Shown one piece after another: positions 35,170 through 47,685 of a stretch of 64,000 nucleotides of DNA. The notes below the pieces were generated by a model. It did no database searches. It had not been told where the DNA came from and saw only the letters and a program-made list of their open reading frames with translations. The first letter of the stretch is position 1, and each line of letters starts with the position of its first letter. Position numbers and translations under genes: made by a program. The DNA is from Galerina marginata (taxonomy: Eukaryota; Basidiomycota; Agaricomycetes; Agaricales; Galerinaceae): the NCBI GenBank assembly GCA_023014335.1, contig JAECYW010000033.1, forward strand, positions 186,001 through 250,000, read 5' to 3'.

Positions 35170-36040
35170 TCTCCTGCTAGGGACTGGGCCTGGTCACTAT
35201 CAGCCCCCAGCAACTTTGCTCGCGATTTCTGGTCTGTCTGTGTCTAATTTTTGCCTGATATTATTCTCCTTTGCGATCCCTGCTGTTACCTTGCATCATA
35301 ATTGCAATCATTTAAACTATTCGCCTCCTCAGTGGTTCTGCCCTTCGAGTCATCCTTGATACGCGGCTTTAAGAAAAAGAAAAGACCCATGCAGTAACCT
35401 CTCATCGCTGTGGCACTGCGGCACCGTCGACTTCACAGGAGTGTCGATTCTCTGGTTCCCCAACCTTTGGGACAGCTGATGTTTTATTGACGGACGCGCT
35501 GGAGGGATAAACTAAATGAAAAATAGCTCTTCCTTTCTGGTCAACAACATTAACGACTTACGATAAGAGGCCTTCACACAAATGCTCCAGGGGACGAAGT
35601 CGCCTAGGCATCCCGAATCTTCGAAAATGTATCGCTCTAAATACTTATATCAGCCTTCTTTAAGTAGAACGGACGTAAGTTCACTTGAATCAATTTCATG
35701 TATACTCTACTCAGCATGCTACTGGGAATCCGTCTGCTTACACAGTCAATCGTGGACAAATTCGAGGATGGAATTACGGAGAATGTCGCTTCGACTTTCG
35801 CCTCTTTACCCAATTTGAATGGTTAAAATTCATTCCATAAGGATGAGCCCGAAAGCTCAACGTTAACATCGTCGTGATGAGCCCCTTGAAACCCAGAGGC
35901 AGATGCTTGACTATTGAGATAAAGAATCTAAGTCTTTGCGAAAGACTGTAGTGCAGTAACCAGAATCGACACAGCTAGCAAAAGAACATTCAATCGCCAC
36001 GGCGCTACGAAGTGTCTGAAATTATTCGGCAACATATGAA
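35170..36040. other. Convergent intergenic stretch
   Basis: The 870 bp between the 3' ends of SET paralogues 2 and 3 hold no convincing frame, RNA gene or repeat. It probably contains both 3' untranslated regions. Confidence 0.5.
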
Positions 36041-37482
36041 CTACTCAAGATCGAGACGAGCCAAGGCGTTATAGCGTTGAATCTGCTGGAAAGCACGGTC
36101 GGCCCTGCGCATCTTGCCAAGCTGAACATAAAGCTGGTAAAGCACCATAAAGATAACAGCATAGTGATCGCTAGCGTCCAAGCCTTCTTCGACCAACTGC
36201 TTCTGCAATGTCAAGACCTTCGCCAGAACCGCCTCTCTTTCAAGCGTCGGCGTGGAGACTGCGGTTTCGAATCCTTCGACGGCTTTAGCCTGCCACTCTT
36301 CTACTTCTTGCTTTACCTTCTTGATGCGTTGGATAAAAGTGCGGCGAAAGCTCTCGGAAGTTGGGGTGGAGTTAACGCAAGCGGGGCAGTTGCAGACGAT
36401 ACCATAACGCCCGAGGCTTTCCCGTCGTTCGGCATAAGGTGCATAAATGTTGCAGTAGCCGTAGAAAAGCTCGTCTCCGGCCTTCAAGTCCTTGATGGCG
36501 AAGAACTGGAGGGAAAAGGACGCCACGTCAAATGTAGCGGTCGTGTTGGGCATGCAACTAGAACCAGATAATGGTTGAGCGGTCAGAGTTTCGAAGTCGT
36601 GATTATGTGGCGTATACCTATGGTTAATCCTCGACCCAGCCCTTGCAATCCCTGCGTAACCATTGCGGTCAGTGACCCTAGTCCCCATAGGCCCGTCGGC
36701 TAAACCCCCCAGTTCAAATGCATTCGTTAAGAAAATACCAGCGATAGGTCCGGCCCCATCCTCGTTATGCGAATTACGGAGATGCAAAAATTCCTCCCTG
36801 GCATTGTCTGGCATGCGATCGACCGCGATTGCTAATTTGGCCTCTAGATTAGACCATTGTATCTGATTGATATGGTTTAAATTGAAATCTTCGACGATTG
36901 ATCCAGGTGCGAATCCCAAGGCACGCGGGGCGACAAGGAAGGGACGCTCTGCGAATATTAGCTCGCCGATTTTGATATCGTGGGTTACGAAAACTCCGAA
37001 AGTCGTCTCCAACGATTCGCAGACGACGTGCATTGGTTTCCCGCCCAGTGGTTGTGGTGGAGGCTTCGGAAAGCCAGGGCCGTCGAAAACTTTGTTCTTA
37101 GTGTCGGCGTATGCGATCCATTCAGTGTATCCTGGCAAGTTGTCCGGTAGTTCAAGACACCTTTCTCGCACAGTCGTATATGTGATACTTTCGTCCGGCA
37201 GGTCGTCCTCGAAATGCGATTCTTCATGGATAAGAGCGGTTGAGTTGCAGATTTTCGGAACGGCTGTCGTTGCGTATTCAGGTTTTCACTTTTTCATTAC
37301 AAGATTGACGGATTGCGACACTTACCATCAACCTCCATCATCTCGTAAAATAGCTTCGCGCTTTCTGAGCATTCTGAACAAGCAGAATATTCCGGTACTT
37401 CAAAGGATTCTATGGCCGAATAACCCCCTCTAAGCTGGCCAGGCGGCCCATCGTCGTGAATGCCCCAGCAAGAGTTATCCAT
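36041..37482 (-). CDS. SET-domain protein, SMYD-like without MYND finger (paralogue 3)
   Basis: The ATG at 37482 starts MDNSCWGIHDDGPPGQLRGG. Exon one contains a Cys-rich YSACSECSES and ends AKLFYEMMEVDG, which lines up with AKFLYGKVENTG of paralogue 1. After the intron the frame resumes VPKICNSTALIHEE, then YTEWIAYADTKNKVF, TTFGVFVTHDIKIGELIFA, NGYAGIARAGSRINH-S-CMPN (60-nt intron, phase-preserving and stop-free), DELFYGYC and CNCPACVN. It ends QIQRYNALARLDLE at 36041. Compared with the others, the GMGLGVFATRD block reads TFGVFVTHD, so the usual Gly-rich S-adenosylmethionine loop is altered; activity may differ. Closest to paralogue 1 by eye (ADGPMGT, TPTSESFRRTF). Confidence 0.85.
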
Positions 37483-38588
37483 TAGGTCGTAGTTGCTTTC
37501 TTCACCTGAGAGGTGGCGGATTTAAAGATAAGTGGGTCGAGAGAACGATCACCCAGAAAAAAGGCCAAATAACGCTGTCGGGGTTGCGAAGACGAGAAGA
37601 AGGCGTTGTCAAGCCCCAAATCACCCCTTTGGCCACAACACTGAGGATCTGGCTTCGCGATGTACCCAAGATGGGAAACACCTAGAGCACGGATTCATGC
37701 CTCGTGTTAGCAAAAGAAAGCGCCGCATAGGAGTACAGCATCGAGGAATCCAAGTCTTGAAGTGACCCCCCATGACCTGTGCAAAGTCTCATTGGCAGCC
37801 AGTGTCGTTCTGAGGAATATGAGCATCGGCTGCCGGAATCCAATGTAAAACCCAGGAGAATCGTCGAGTTAGGCTGTATGAATAATTTTTGAGAGATTGA
37901 AAGCTTCAGCACTACAGTTGGTATATCAAGTTCTAGCAAGGCTGGTGGAAAGAGTCAATAGGAGGTTCTGAGGTAAAAACCAAGTAGAAACAAGAATTGT
38001 ATTTTCAATTTTGCAAGAAAACAAACAAACGTATGCGTGAGAGAAAATGTTTGAGGTCCGCATCAGCACGGCAACGGGCTGATATCCGGTTCTGTTTCTT
38101 TCCTCTTAACATAACACTACTTATTCGAACTGTCTTGCCTTTCTTAAGGACGGAAATGTGGATCTTAATACGACCCATAAAGCCTTTTAATGCCAAGAAG
38201 TATGGCAGTGGCCAGGGAGCCTCACGGATAACGAATAACCAGTGTCGAGCCATACGGCTGTGCGGTTTCTCAATTCCGGTTCAAGTTGGGTTAAAGAAGC
38301 TGATTTATGAAAGCAAGGTTCGTGTTTATATGTTCTGGAAGACTGTGGTTTAATATCAGTGGTTACACAGCATTGACACTTTGGCACCGGAATGGACTCG
38401 GAAAGTACTCTCCTTTTAGAGGGTCGATTGGCGCGAGCTATTTCAGTCGTACTATGTTTCCCACTGCCCTCGTGGCGTGTTTAAGTGGGCGATGCTGCAG
38501 CTGTCACTAAGCCTCTGATTGAGCGTCTACCTGCTGCCTTTAAAGCCCTCAAAAAGCCTCGTCGCTTCATCACTGCCATACTTTCGCC
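37483..38588. other. Stretch without a supported gene
   Basis: This 1.1-kb interval lies between divergent genes. Frames are short and overlap on both strands without domains. Both promoters should lie here. Confidence 0.5.
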
Positions 38589-40438
38589 ATGGGTCAAGGA
38601 TACCTACAGTCGATATCCCACCCAGAGCTCGAGCTGAGAATGAATGTTATCGGGAACGAATACTCAGAGCATGCGCGCTATTTTCCACACCAGACCTCCC
38701 TGGATATACTCGAAGTTTACCCCGACGGCAAGGTGGTAGAAAAGGAGGGGTTTGGGTGCGAAGAGTTCGCAAACTATTGCGGCCTACTGGTATGGTCACC
38801 TTTCTGCTCGTGAAAGTGGTCTCAATTGCCTCAGGACATTAAACATCAGGCTGATAACATGATAGAAGACCCCGAGCCCTTGATACGGGTATTGTACGTT
38901 TACGATTCCAAGGGCTTACTTCACGCTGCAACGTCTGCTAATCGATTATCATAGTTTCCTTCACGATCTCTTCACTCCTCCTGCAACGGGCGTCAACCAA
39001 GCATACCTCCCACCGAACATCATAAGCGCTGTGAACATGAATGACTTGACGGCTGTGTTACTTCATCGATATTTTGGTGTTCCCATACTATTCTTGCAGG
39101 ACTTAATTCCCGTCATCACCTACCGAACCATCGGAAATGCTACGTTCATTAGGAAAGATACAGAAGGCAGGAAGATTTCGATCGGTATCGTCACTTTTAC
39201 TTTGTTGCACCAACAATTCTCATTCGCAGCTGCTTTCAGATGGATACTACCAACTTTGCTCGGACTACATAAGCAACAAGGTCTCCTATACTTGGTTCTC
39301 CATGAGTCTGCAGAGTGGGAAGTCCTCGAACTACGTCATTCACAAATGCCCTAACATTGTAAAGCAACTTATGGTGGAGTGCGCAAAAGGACCTAATCCG
39401 CTGTCACTATCGCGGCCATTCGTAATCGACGCCTTTCTGATGAACGACTGCGTAATGAGAATGAACCGTGAAATGATGAATCCTCGTCAAAGTTTAATTA
39501 AAATTGTGAGTGTATCGGGGTATACCTGCTATCTACGTAGTCTTACAAGATTCTACTCAGGAACAAACCTCATTCGGCGAGCCAATGCAATCGGAATCAA
39601 AAGAACAAATCGAAACCATCAAGCTTCTTCATAACATCGGCAGAGAGTTCCGACTTATGAAGGACACACTTCACTCAGTTCAAGATACAATGGATTATAT
39701 GGTCGCTGTTCAGATCCAGCACGCTGGCTTAACCTCGTCAGAATCCACTGCGACAGAGATCCCTGACATGGATTCCGTTCGGGAATCCTTCGCAATATTA
39801 AAATCCAAGGCAAACTGGATTATCCGCGAGCTTTCTAGTCTCGTAGACCGGGCTTCCCTTAAGATTGGCTTGGAATACAGCCTCGCGAACCAGCGCGACA
39901 GTCGAACTCAAGTGAATATCGCGACATTGACCAAGGATATTGCGTTTGCGTCTCAGGAAGACAGCTCCTCAATGATAACGTCTGTTATATCCATCTCCCA
40001 TAATTTGCCTTGCTGATCCTTAATCTACGTTGTTATAGCATGGCGGCCGTTACGATGTTCTTCCTTCCAGGTACATTCGTGTCAGCCATCTTCAGTATGG
40101 CGTTTTTCAGTTCATCTGGGGAACATGGGAAATTAGGCGTTGCGCCTCTATGGTGGCTCTTTCCTGCGATAACAATCCCGTTGACGATCCTGGTTTTTCT
40201 GGTCTGGATATTCTGGCGCCGCCACAGAAATGCCATCAAACAGAAAAAACTCAGAGCATTAACTGCGCAGGACCCAGAAATGAGCTTTGAAACGGAATCT
40301 GCCTTTAGTTATACACAAAGCCGGGTTTCGAATAAGTGGTACAGGAAAGCGAGCAAAGGTTTGTTTCGGTGGAGACTTCGAACCGCGTCGGCCCAGCGGA
40401 CACCAAGCGACAGTGAGTCGAATTTTGATAAGGAATAA
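38589..40438 (+). CDS. CorA-like membrane protein
   Basis: The ATG at 38589 starts MGQGYLQSISHPELELRMNV. Later exons read FLHDLFTPPATGVNQAYLPP, DLTAVLLHRYFGVPILFLQD and VAPTILI/YTWFSMSLQSG-type beta segments. A long helical stretch follows (ESKEQIETIKLLHNIGREFR ... MDSVRESFAILKSKANWI). Then come two membrane helices, MAAVTMFFLPGTFVSAIFSM and WWLFPAITIPLTILVFLVWI, separated by a short loop, and a basic tail to 40438. A cytosolic helical funnel followed by two C-terminal helices is the CorA/Mrs2 magnesium-channel plan, and TMFFLPGTFVSAIFSMAFF corresponds to the pore helix. The GMN selectivity motif is not present, as in many mushroom relatives, so ion transport is not assured. At least five introns; borders in 38.8-39.5 kb are inferred. 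Confidence 0.75.
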
Positions 40439-41181
40439 CGTTCAGGAACCCGACTTGCAATTGTATAATGTTTTTTTACCATACCGCGCTACTTCTGGTT
40501 GCAAATTTAAATGAGAAAAGGTTGTTTGCTCAATGGACACGAAAATTTTGCGGAGTGACTGGATAAAAATGAGCAATAAATGTCCAGCTGTCGAGGGGGC
40601 CCTTACTTGAATTTTACCTGCGTTCATTCGTTACCCCGACTTAATTGGCTGGAGACGAAAATCAGGCGGAACCTGATACAAGGGCTGCGCCTTGACTTGC
40701 TCATCGTTGGGAATTCGTTTTTTCCTCTCTTGTTCTTGAGCCGTCGCTGGCTGTCTACTGTGCCGGTATAGTTAAGATGCGGAATTAGAACCACCGGCAA
40801 TTCTTGGGTTGGATATTAGGAGAAACGAGTACTCTTCGCTACAGAATTTGACACCAGCTGAGCACGGAGTTTATTTGTCCAGGAAGCAAGGCAGGTCTGA
40901 CGAAAATCGCCAATATTTGGCCAACTAATTACGGATCCGTCAACTCCAAAAGGGGAGTCGATCACTGAGCCAGCGGTGATCGCCAAACGTCTGATGAAGA
41001 CGAGGGAACAAAATTTCAAAGGAGATTTTTAATAGCATAAAGTACAGGATGAGCAACGTAAGTTGCATATATGAGTGGGGGTGCATTATACATTATTTTC
41101 AAACAAATAAATCTTGAGAGTAATGGTATGCTATCGTCCAAAGTAGGCTTCGGGTTCACAAACCAGAAGTTTAACAAGGAG
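40439..41181. other. Convergent intergenic stretch
   Basis: No gene, RNA or repeat can be supported between the 3' ends of the CorA-like gene and SET paralogue 4. Confidence 0.5.
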
Positions 41182-42632
41182 TCAGTGAGCTGTCGACCTG
41201 TATCTTTCGTATTCTTCTAAGTAATTCTTCGCCTTCTCTGGTAAGCCCAATTTTACATACAATTGGTGGATCACAAGAAGTAGAGACGCATAAGCGCCTC
41301 CGATGTGCAAACCTTCTTGGATCAGCATCTCCCGGAACTGCAGGACGGGGTCTAACGCATTCTCAGTGACGTGCGGTGCTGCGATCAACTGCACGACCTC
41401 GCGGATGCGGTCCGTGAGGCGCTGCTCGTATTCTTCCCGGAATTTGTCGGTTTCAGGAGTCGCATTCGCGCAGGAGGTGCATTCACATACGATTCCGTAT
41501 GGGGCGAGCTCAGCCTGTCGTCGAGCCACAGATTGGTTTAGAGCACAGTACGCAAAGAAGAGCTGCTCCCCGGTTGTTATATCACGTCTCGCAGTAAACT
41601 GGAACGAGAATGATGGGAGAGAGAAATCGTGGGCAACGTTGGGCATGCAACTGCAACAGATGATTCAGAACAGGACGAATATAAGAAGTGAAAAATTATA
41701 CCTGTGATTGATTCTAGAGCCGATGTTGGCTACACCTGTATACGCCGTGGCATCTTCTGGATGTCGGTCTTGCCCGTCATAAAGATCGCAGATACTATAG
41801 CCATTGGTGCGCACAATCCCAAGAAGCGGACCACTCCCGTCTTCTGTATGATTATTCGCAAGGGACCTAAACGCGGACTGATCCTCTGGATTCATCCTGT
41901 TGACCGCAATTTTGAGCTGTTTTTCCCATTCAAACATCGTTATCATCTGGTGTGTTTTGTTATCATAACCCTCGGGCATTCGGATTCCTAAAGACCCAAG
42001 ATTACGAGGAATGACGAGGAGTGGACGCTCAGAGAAGATGAGGTCGCCGATTTTGATATCCCGAGTCGCGAACACGCCCATCCCCATGGTAGGTGTGGGT
42101 CTGACGACGTAGGCTGGTGGTCCGACTGGCTGAGGTACGGGTTGGGGGTAGTCTGGTAGATCAAGTATCTTGCGCTTTGTTTGGGCAAGCACGATCCATT
42201 GACTATGTCCATCTGGGTCGGGCGGTTCATTGACGAGCTTGGCTGGGATAGTAGTTAGGACGATTGTATTTTCCGGGTGGTCGATTTTCGTTGGGTCAGT
42301 TTCAACCAATGTAAAACCGCTGGGCTGGTAGTCTTCAGGGATCCCTAAAGAGTGAGTTCATCGATCAAATTTTCCATGAGTGTTGGCGATCAATGAATTA
42401 CCTGTATTTTCAACTTTGCCATATACGAGCTTGGTGGCTGTCTTCTCCTTCATCAGCGTCTCCTCTGAAAGTAGGAACGAATTAGTAAGACTCTTTTTTA
42501 AGCCAAAAGCGTCTTGCCTGTACTCTGCATCGCTGCAGATGGACGAGCAACAGTAGAGGGCTGAAGATTGGTTGAAGTTGAATGGGGCGGTTTCGCTTGG
42601 ACTTTGGAGTTGTTAGGAATCCTTCGTTTCAT
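41182..42632 (-). CDS. SET-domain protein, SMYD-like without MYND finger (paralogue 4)
   Basis: The ATG at 42632 gives MKRRIPNNSKVQAKPPHSTS; an in-frame ATG further upstream (42740) is possible but not shared with paralogue 2. The first intron (42465-42517) has a GC donor (acag|gcaaga) and a normal AG acceptor; paralogue 2 has GT at the same place. Exon two reads TLMKEKTATKLVYGKVENTG, exon three IPEDYQPSGFTLVETDPTKI, then HSQWIVLAQTKRKILDL, TMGMGVFATRDIKIGDLIFS, NNHTEDGSGPLLGIVRTNGY and RINH-S-CMPN across an intron that contains a stop. The tail has EQLFFAYC, CECTSCAN and ends YLEEYERYRSTAH at 41182. Closest to paralogue 2. Intact, about 430 residues. Confidence 0.88.
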
Positions 42633-44346
42633 GAAAGTTGGCTTCGCTGGTATCTGGGACGTAGAAATATAAAGCAGATTTAAACTCCCGAATTTATGGG
42701 AATTCAAAAAGGACATTTTCTCAAACTTCAGATACCTCACCTTTCGCCAATTTTAGCCAAGTCCTTGAATCCTAGGCCCGTCGATGCCGGATGCATGCAA
42801 ATTCCCTATTCAATGTTTCCGAACGAAGAGTCCGACAAAAAGTTTTTTTGCAAGCCCCTGTAACCCTTCACCGATGATGATCGGGTGAGGCAGAGTTCTG
42901 CCTCGATGTTGAGAATACTCAAGGACAAACCCGTTTCCGACAAAAGCGTACGTACAAAAAGGACAGCAGGGGACGCGACGACTAAATCAAGTAGCCAGAA
43001 TATGTCGTTCATTGCTTGCTGGTCGATCGATAAGGCATCGAGGCAGACGAAAATCCGTCCGTGGATCCGGAGCAAGAGTGCCATTGAATAATAGCAGCGA
43101 GCCTGAAGCGGTGGCCATCCCGTCTACCCGACGAGAGAAATGGTGGCAGACGGCCGAGGTCCTATGCACTCTTGAGGTACAGGACGTGCTCATAATATAT
43201 GTTCAGCATTTAGATGACTGGCGTAGCTCAGATGCTTGTAACGCACCACTGTAGTGACGATCCGGGGTAATTTTGATAGGCCATCGATAACACGGGCGTC
43301 AATCTGCGTGCACGCCATGTGAGAAAGCCTGATAGTCATTTCTGAGTCATTTCGTACCCATTCCCACAGAAAGGTGAGGGAAAATGTATGCGTGTGTCGG
43401 CGTGGGGAGACCAAGCCAGTCTCCCCTGTTTCCAGATTACAGATCCGAACTCCAGAATATTCTCCGTGGGGTGTAGTCATATTAAAACTATCCAAACCTT
43501 TCTTGTTTAATTCTAGATTGCTGTACTCCCTGTACTGCCTGTCTCCGATGCTGCCCGTGGGCTGCGTCGAAGAAAGAAACGACGTAAGCCCGGGTTTAAA
43601 TCAAGGAAAGATGATGATGTATGCCTATAACCCTCCTGAGTTTGATTGGTGCTGAGTCTGGTCCGCTGCACTTTGAACGGTATTAGAACCAATATATTTA
43701 GGCGGCGGACGCGGAAATACTTCATAAGATCCAGAGCTCCTTTCCCATGGTTTCTGTGGGACTGAATTTCGAGGTAAATTTTGAAGGAATGCGATAGAAA
43801 GGATGGAAAATACCCATTTTAACACTTGGAGATCGAGATGCACGTAGATGAAGGTTTTTCAGGGGCCCGCTGGGTTGGATCTACAAATTAGTTGGAGTCA
43901 CCAAGGTTGATTTTGTTTCATCATAGGCGTCAAACCAAGCAATCAGTGCCGTTGGAACTGGGGCCTGAGGCCTGAGGTCTCGCCTCAGGCCTGAAGCTTG
44001 AAGCGTTGATCTTTGTGTCAGCTCTGCTAGTAGATTTTTAAACCCTACCTTCTCTATCGTTGCAATCAACAACCTCGACTCAGATGACGAGATTGAGCAG
44101 CATAGATTACACTTGCTGATTAGAACAGGAAGGGGTGGTTCATGAATGGACCGACGAAGAAGGAGGTGAAAAACAAATGTAGCGGCTGCTGTACGGCAAC
44201 CATTTGTGGGGATGTGGCTGTGCTAGCACCCGCAATGCGCCGATGAACCTGCAGGCTCGTCTTCAACATGTGACGAAGCCACGAATTCTCCTTCAACTTG
44301 AGGCATGGCTCACAGTGGTGTCATCCATTTTTCTTTCCTTTGAGTA
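42633..44346. other. Stretch without a firmly supported gene
   Basis: A minus-strand frame at 43495-43190 contains GVRICNLETGETGLVS and HTHTFSLTFLWEWVRNDSEM, which looks protein-like and may be a relic of an F-box-type gene, but no start, partner exon or domain could be fixed. A perfect hairpin is listed separately. The right end holds the NLR promoter. Confidence 0.35.
43969..43991. repeat. Perfect inverted repeat (hairpin)
   Basis: The arms ggcctgagg and cctcaggcc are 9 bp each around a 5-nt loop (tctcg). A further cctgagg copy precedes it. It lies about 360 bp before the proposed NLR start; function unknown. Confidence 0.6.
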
Positions 44347-47300
44347 ATGCCTGGTTTGCGACCTCCTTGTTGGCCCTCAAGAACCCTTTCTCACTTCGAC
44401 GAACAGGAACCATCAGTGAGGTTTCTTTTTATTGGTTGAGATGATGTTAAATTATTCGACTGCCAGGCCATTTCTGTGAAGGCTGTTTCTCGTAAATCCG
44501 CCAATTCAGGGAAGGCGGGCAGCATCGTAGCAAAGCCAACCTCAGCGGAGTACGCCTTTGATGCAGCATCTGGGTTTCTTGATGTGCTCGAGGCCGTGGC
44601 CGAACAAATCCCTCTCCCTGGCGTCGCTACCGCTGTTAAAATTGCGAAGAATATCATGCAGGCGTGCGATGTTAGCAATTATAATTCATTAATATCGAGA
44701 CAAGTTGACTGATCTCTTGCGTCGTAGGACAGCCATGCCACCTTAGAACGGGCCGAGGAGCTAAAGCAGCGCATCAAGATACTTGTGACAATTTTGGTAG
44801 ACGAACTGAAAGGGAAGAAGGGGGAAGAAATCCAGGCAGAACTTCAGAAAGATATAGAAGCCCTCTCCAAGTATGCGTTACTTTGTGGCTCATCAAATTT
44901 TACGCTAATTTTAAACGTTTTCTACAGCGACCTGGAATACGTCTACGAAAAAATCAACGATATCGCGTCTCAAAATGCGCTTCTCTTGATCGTCTTCAGG
45001 AGTCTCAACGAGGACAAAGTGAAAAAATGCGTGGGTCGCCTAGAGCATTCATTGGAAAACTTCACCGTAAGATGTCTTCAATCATAAATCTAATTAGGCG
45101 TTGGGCTAACTCGCTCACTTCTCAGCTTGTCCGCCAGATCAACGACGCAAAACTTCTGGATGCATTGGAACAGGAAATACTCGCCTTTCATGCGAGCTAT
45201 CAGAAATCGTTGGACAGCATGAAAGGAAAGGTTGACCACATTCACGCAACGCTTGATGATGTCAAAGCTATACTCGAAGAGCGCCGTGACCTACCCGCCA
45301 CGTCCACATCGCGACCTCGCTTTCGCGCTGCAGTTCCTGCCAAAAGCAGTATTTTTCACGGTCGCGATCTCCTCGTTGATGAGCTCGTGCACATCCTGAC
45401 ATCATTGAACTCGAACAGCCCGAAGCGACCTCACATCTGCCTTCTCGGACCAGGTGGGATGGGCAAAACTTCCACCGCACTCGCTGTGATGGCACACCCA
45501 AACACGAGCAAAACTTTCTCGCAGGAAAACCTGATATGGGTGCCCTGCGTTAAAGCGACTTCGTATTCATTATTCCTCGACACCCTCTACTTTTCACTAG
45601 GGACAAAACAAAACACTGGCGACCCTCGAAGAGATATCATTGCGGAAATCAAGGCCTGTAGAGACGCCGTCGTGCTCTTACTCGACAACTTTGAGACGCC
45701 ATGGAACTTGATTGATTCTCGGGCGGAAACAGAGGAACTGCTCAATGAAATTGGCCAGATACCACAGGCCACTCTATTCGTCACCATGAGATCATCTAAC
45801 CCTCCTGGAAATGATAAGCAATGGCGATGGTTTAACCTTGAAGCGGTCGACGAGAACGCTGCTCGTCGTATCTACCAGGACATATATTCGGCTGGTAGCA
45901 ATGATCAGGAGCTTTCGGCGCTATTGGAAACCTTGGGTCATATGCCCTTAGCGATTACTCTTATGGCGAATACGGCAAGAATGACTAGATTGGGAGCAGG
46001 CGAGCTCATGGAGGAGTATACGCGAATAGGGACGGCAATGCTCGGACAAGGAACGGATGCTAGACATAGCCTCGATGTCTGTATCAACCTTTCAATCCAG
46101 AGTCCCCCTATGAAGAAGCACCCGGAGGCATACAGTCTTCTCGAAACTCTTGCCATGATGCCCGTTGGCACCACGTACGACGCCCTGAAGAAATGGTGGG
46201 CTTGCGATTCGTCAAACCTTATTGGCGCCCTTCAAGTTCTTGGTGAAACCGCCCTCGTGCAACGGCGAGACGCGCGCTATTCCGTTCTCCCGGTAATTCG
46301 ATCGTATCTTCTCGACCCATCTCGTCTCCAAAGCCATGTTCGTAGTGCGACGATTGCATCGGCATGTAAATTCCTCACCCAGCATAGCTCATCTCCGGGT
46401 GATGAAAGCTTCAAGGAGCACGTTTCCATGATTTCAGCAGAGGAGGAAAATCTGCAGGCAATTCTTCTCGGCGCTGCCGATCCGCAACCCAGTTTGATCG
46501 AAGCAATGCTGGTGTTAGTACAACACCAGTTATTGACTCGGCCTCGACTCGAGGTCATTGAACACGCTGTGGGTCTTGCACGAAAAATAGAAGGTGACCA
46601 GACTCTTCTTGCCGAAGCCTTGAGCTGCTATGGAAAGATCCTCCACAATTTTGATCGTTATGATCAGGCTGAAGAACAATTCCTTCTTGCCCGCCAAATA
46701 TTCCTCTCCATCCCAGATAAACGACAGGCTGCCCGGTGTTCACTTAATCTCATACCCTTGTACACCGAGCGCGACGCAAATGGATTCGAACAAAAGCTGG
46801 AATTGGCTTTGGAAGCCAAGTCAGTATTCGAGGAGCTCGGCGACGACCAGGGTGTTGCCCTTAGTCTCTATTCACTCGGGATGACGTATGGTCAAGAACC
46901 TGATGGACTTGACGTGAAGGGTATCGAATTTCTTACCAGTGCAAGAGACATGTTCAAGAACCTCGGGGATTCCCTCAATCACGCGAAATGCACGTACTTC
47001 CTGGAGCAGATTTATTATTGGGACGAGAGATATGACGAAGCATTGACAACCGGACGCGCTGCGGTTAAGGAACACGAAGATATTGGACAATACGCGGGGG
47101 ATCCCATGATGGTTCTTGGACGAGCATTATTCATGAAGGAAATGTACCAAAATGCTCTCGATACGTTCGTTCGCACTCTTGAAATTTGTAAATCCTACGG
47201 CCGTCCGGCAGATATCGCACAAGCCCTTGAAATGATCGGACGCACTTGGGCAAGGTTGGGTCGAAAGGCAGACGCCCAAGGCGCCTATGCGGAAGCTATG

Positions 47301-47444
47301 CGGTACTACGGGGCAATTCAGATGGAGCAGGGAGAGCAGGACATAAAGCGCTGCCGTTTTCTAATTCGTCAAGCAGAGGATCCACTTCTGATCCCCACTG
47401 ACGAGGATAAAGAAGCGCTGCTCATCTTCTACAACGGTTTTTGA
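44347..47444 (+). CDS. NLR: MLKL/HeLo-like N-terminal domain, NB-ARC, TPR
   Basis: Fungal NLRs sense non-self cues and can trigger cell death. I place the start at the ATG at 44347 (MPGLRPPCWPSRTLS), because the frame carrying AVSRKSANSGKAG has only a GTG at 44476 and a GTGAGG donor with a tgccag acceptor before 44467 joins them in phase. The N-terminal domain (about residues 40-190) is helical: FDAASGFLDVLEAVAEQIPL, PGVATAVKIAKN, RAEELKQRIKILVTILVDEL, YVYEKINDIASQNALLLIVF, as in MLKL/HeLo-type four-helix bundles. The NB-ARC ATPase has the P-loop LLGPGGMGKTSTALAV, Walker B VVLLLDNFETPW, and HMPLAITLMA (GLPL-like). The last third is TPR-like: ALSCYGKILHNFDRYDQAEE, ALSLYSLGMTYG, IAQALEMIGRTWARLGRKAD. 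It ends at 47444. Four introns. Next to it lie a small orphan and a kinase. Domain calls are confident; the death-effector role is inference. Confidence 0.87.
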
Positions 47445-47685
47445 TATCTTTTGTGCCGTAGTGGAGTTTGGAGTCGGATTTTATGTACCTCAAAATCTTT
47501 CTTGCTAGGAACGAACTGGAATGTAAATATACTCTGAGTATAATTTGGCTGGCTATTACTAACGCACAGAAAAGATTGGACAGAATTACACAAGGCAAGG
47601 TGAATGGAGCTGCTTTACGGGTAAATAGGAAAAGCACAACAATTCTCGACGAATCTGATTTGTACAATTATTTAAGAGGTGAAAA

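Noticed and set aside
44476..44478. GTG as start of the NLR
   Set aside because: A nuclear gene should start with ATG; an intron in phase links this frame to the ATG at 44347.
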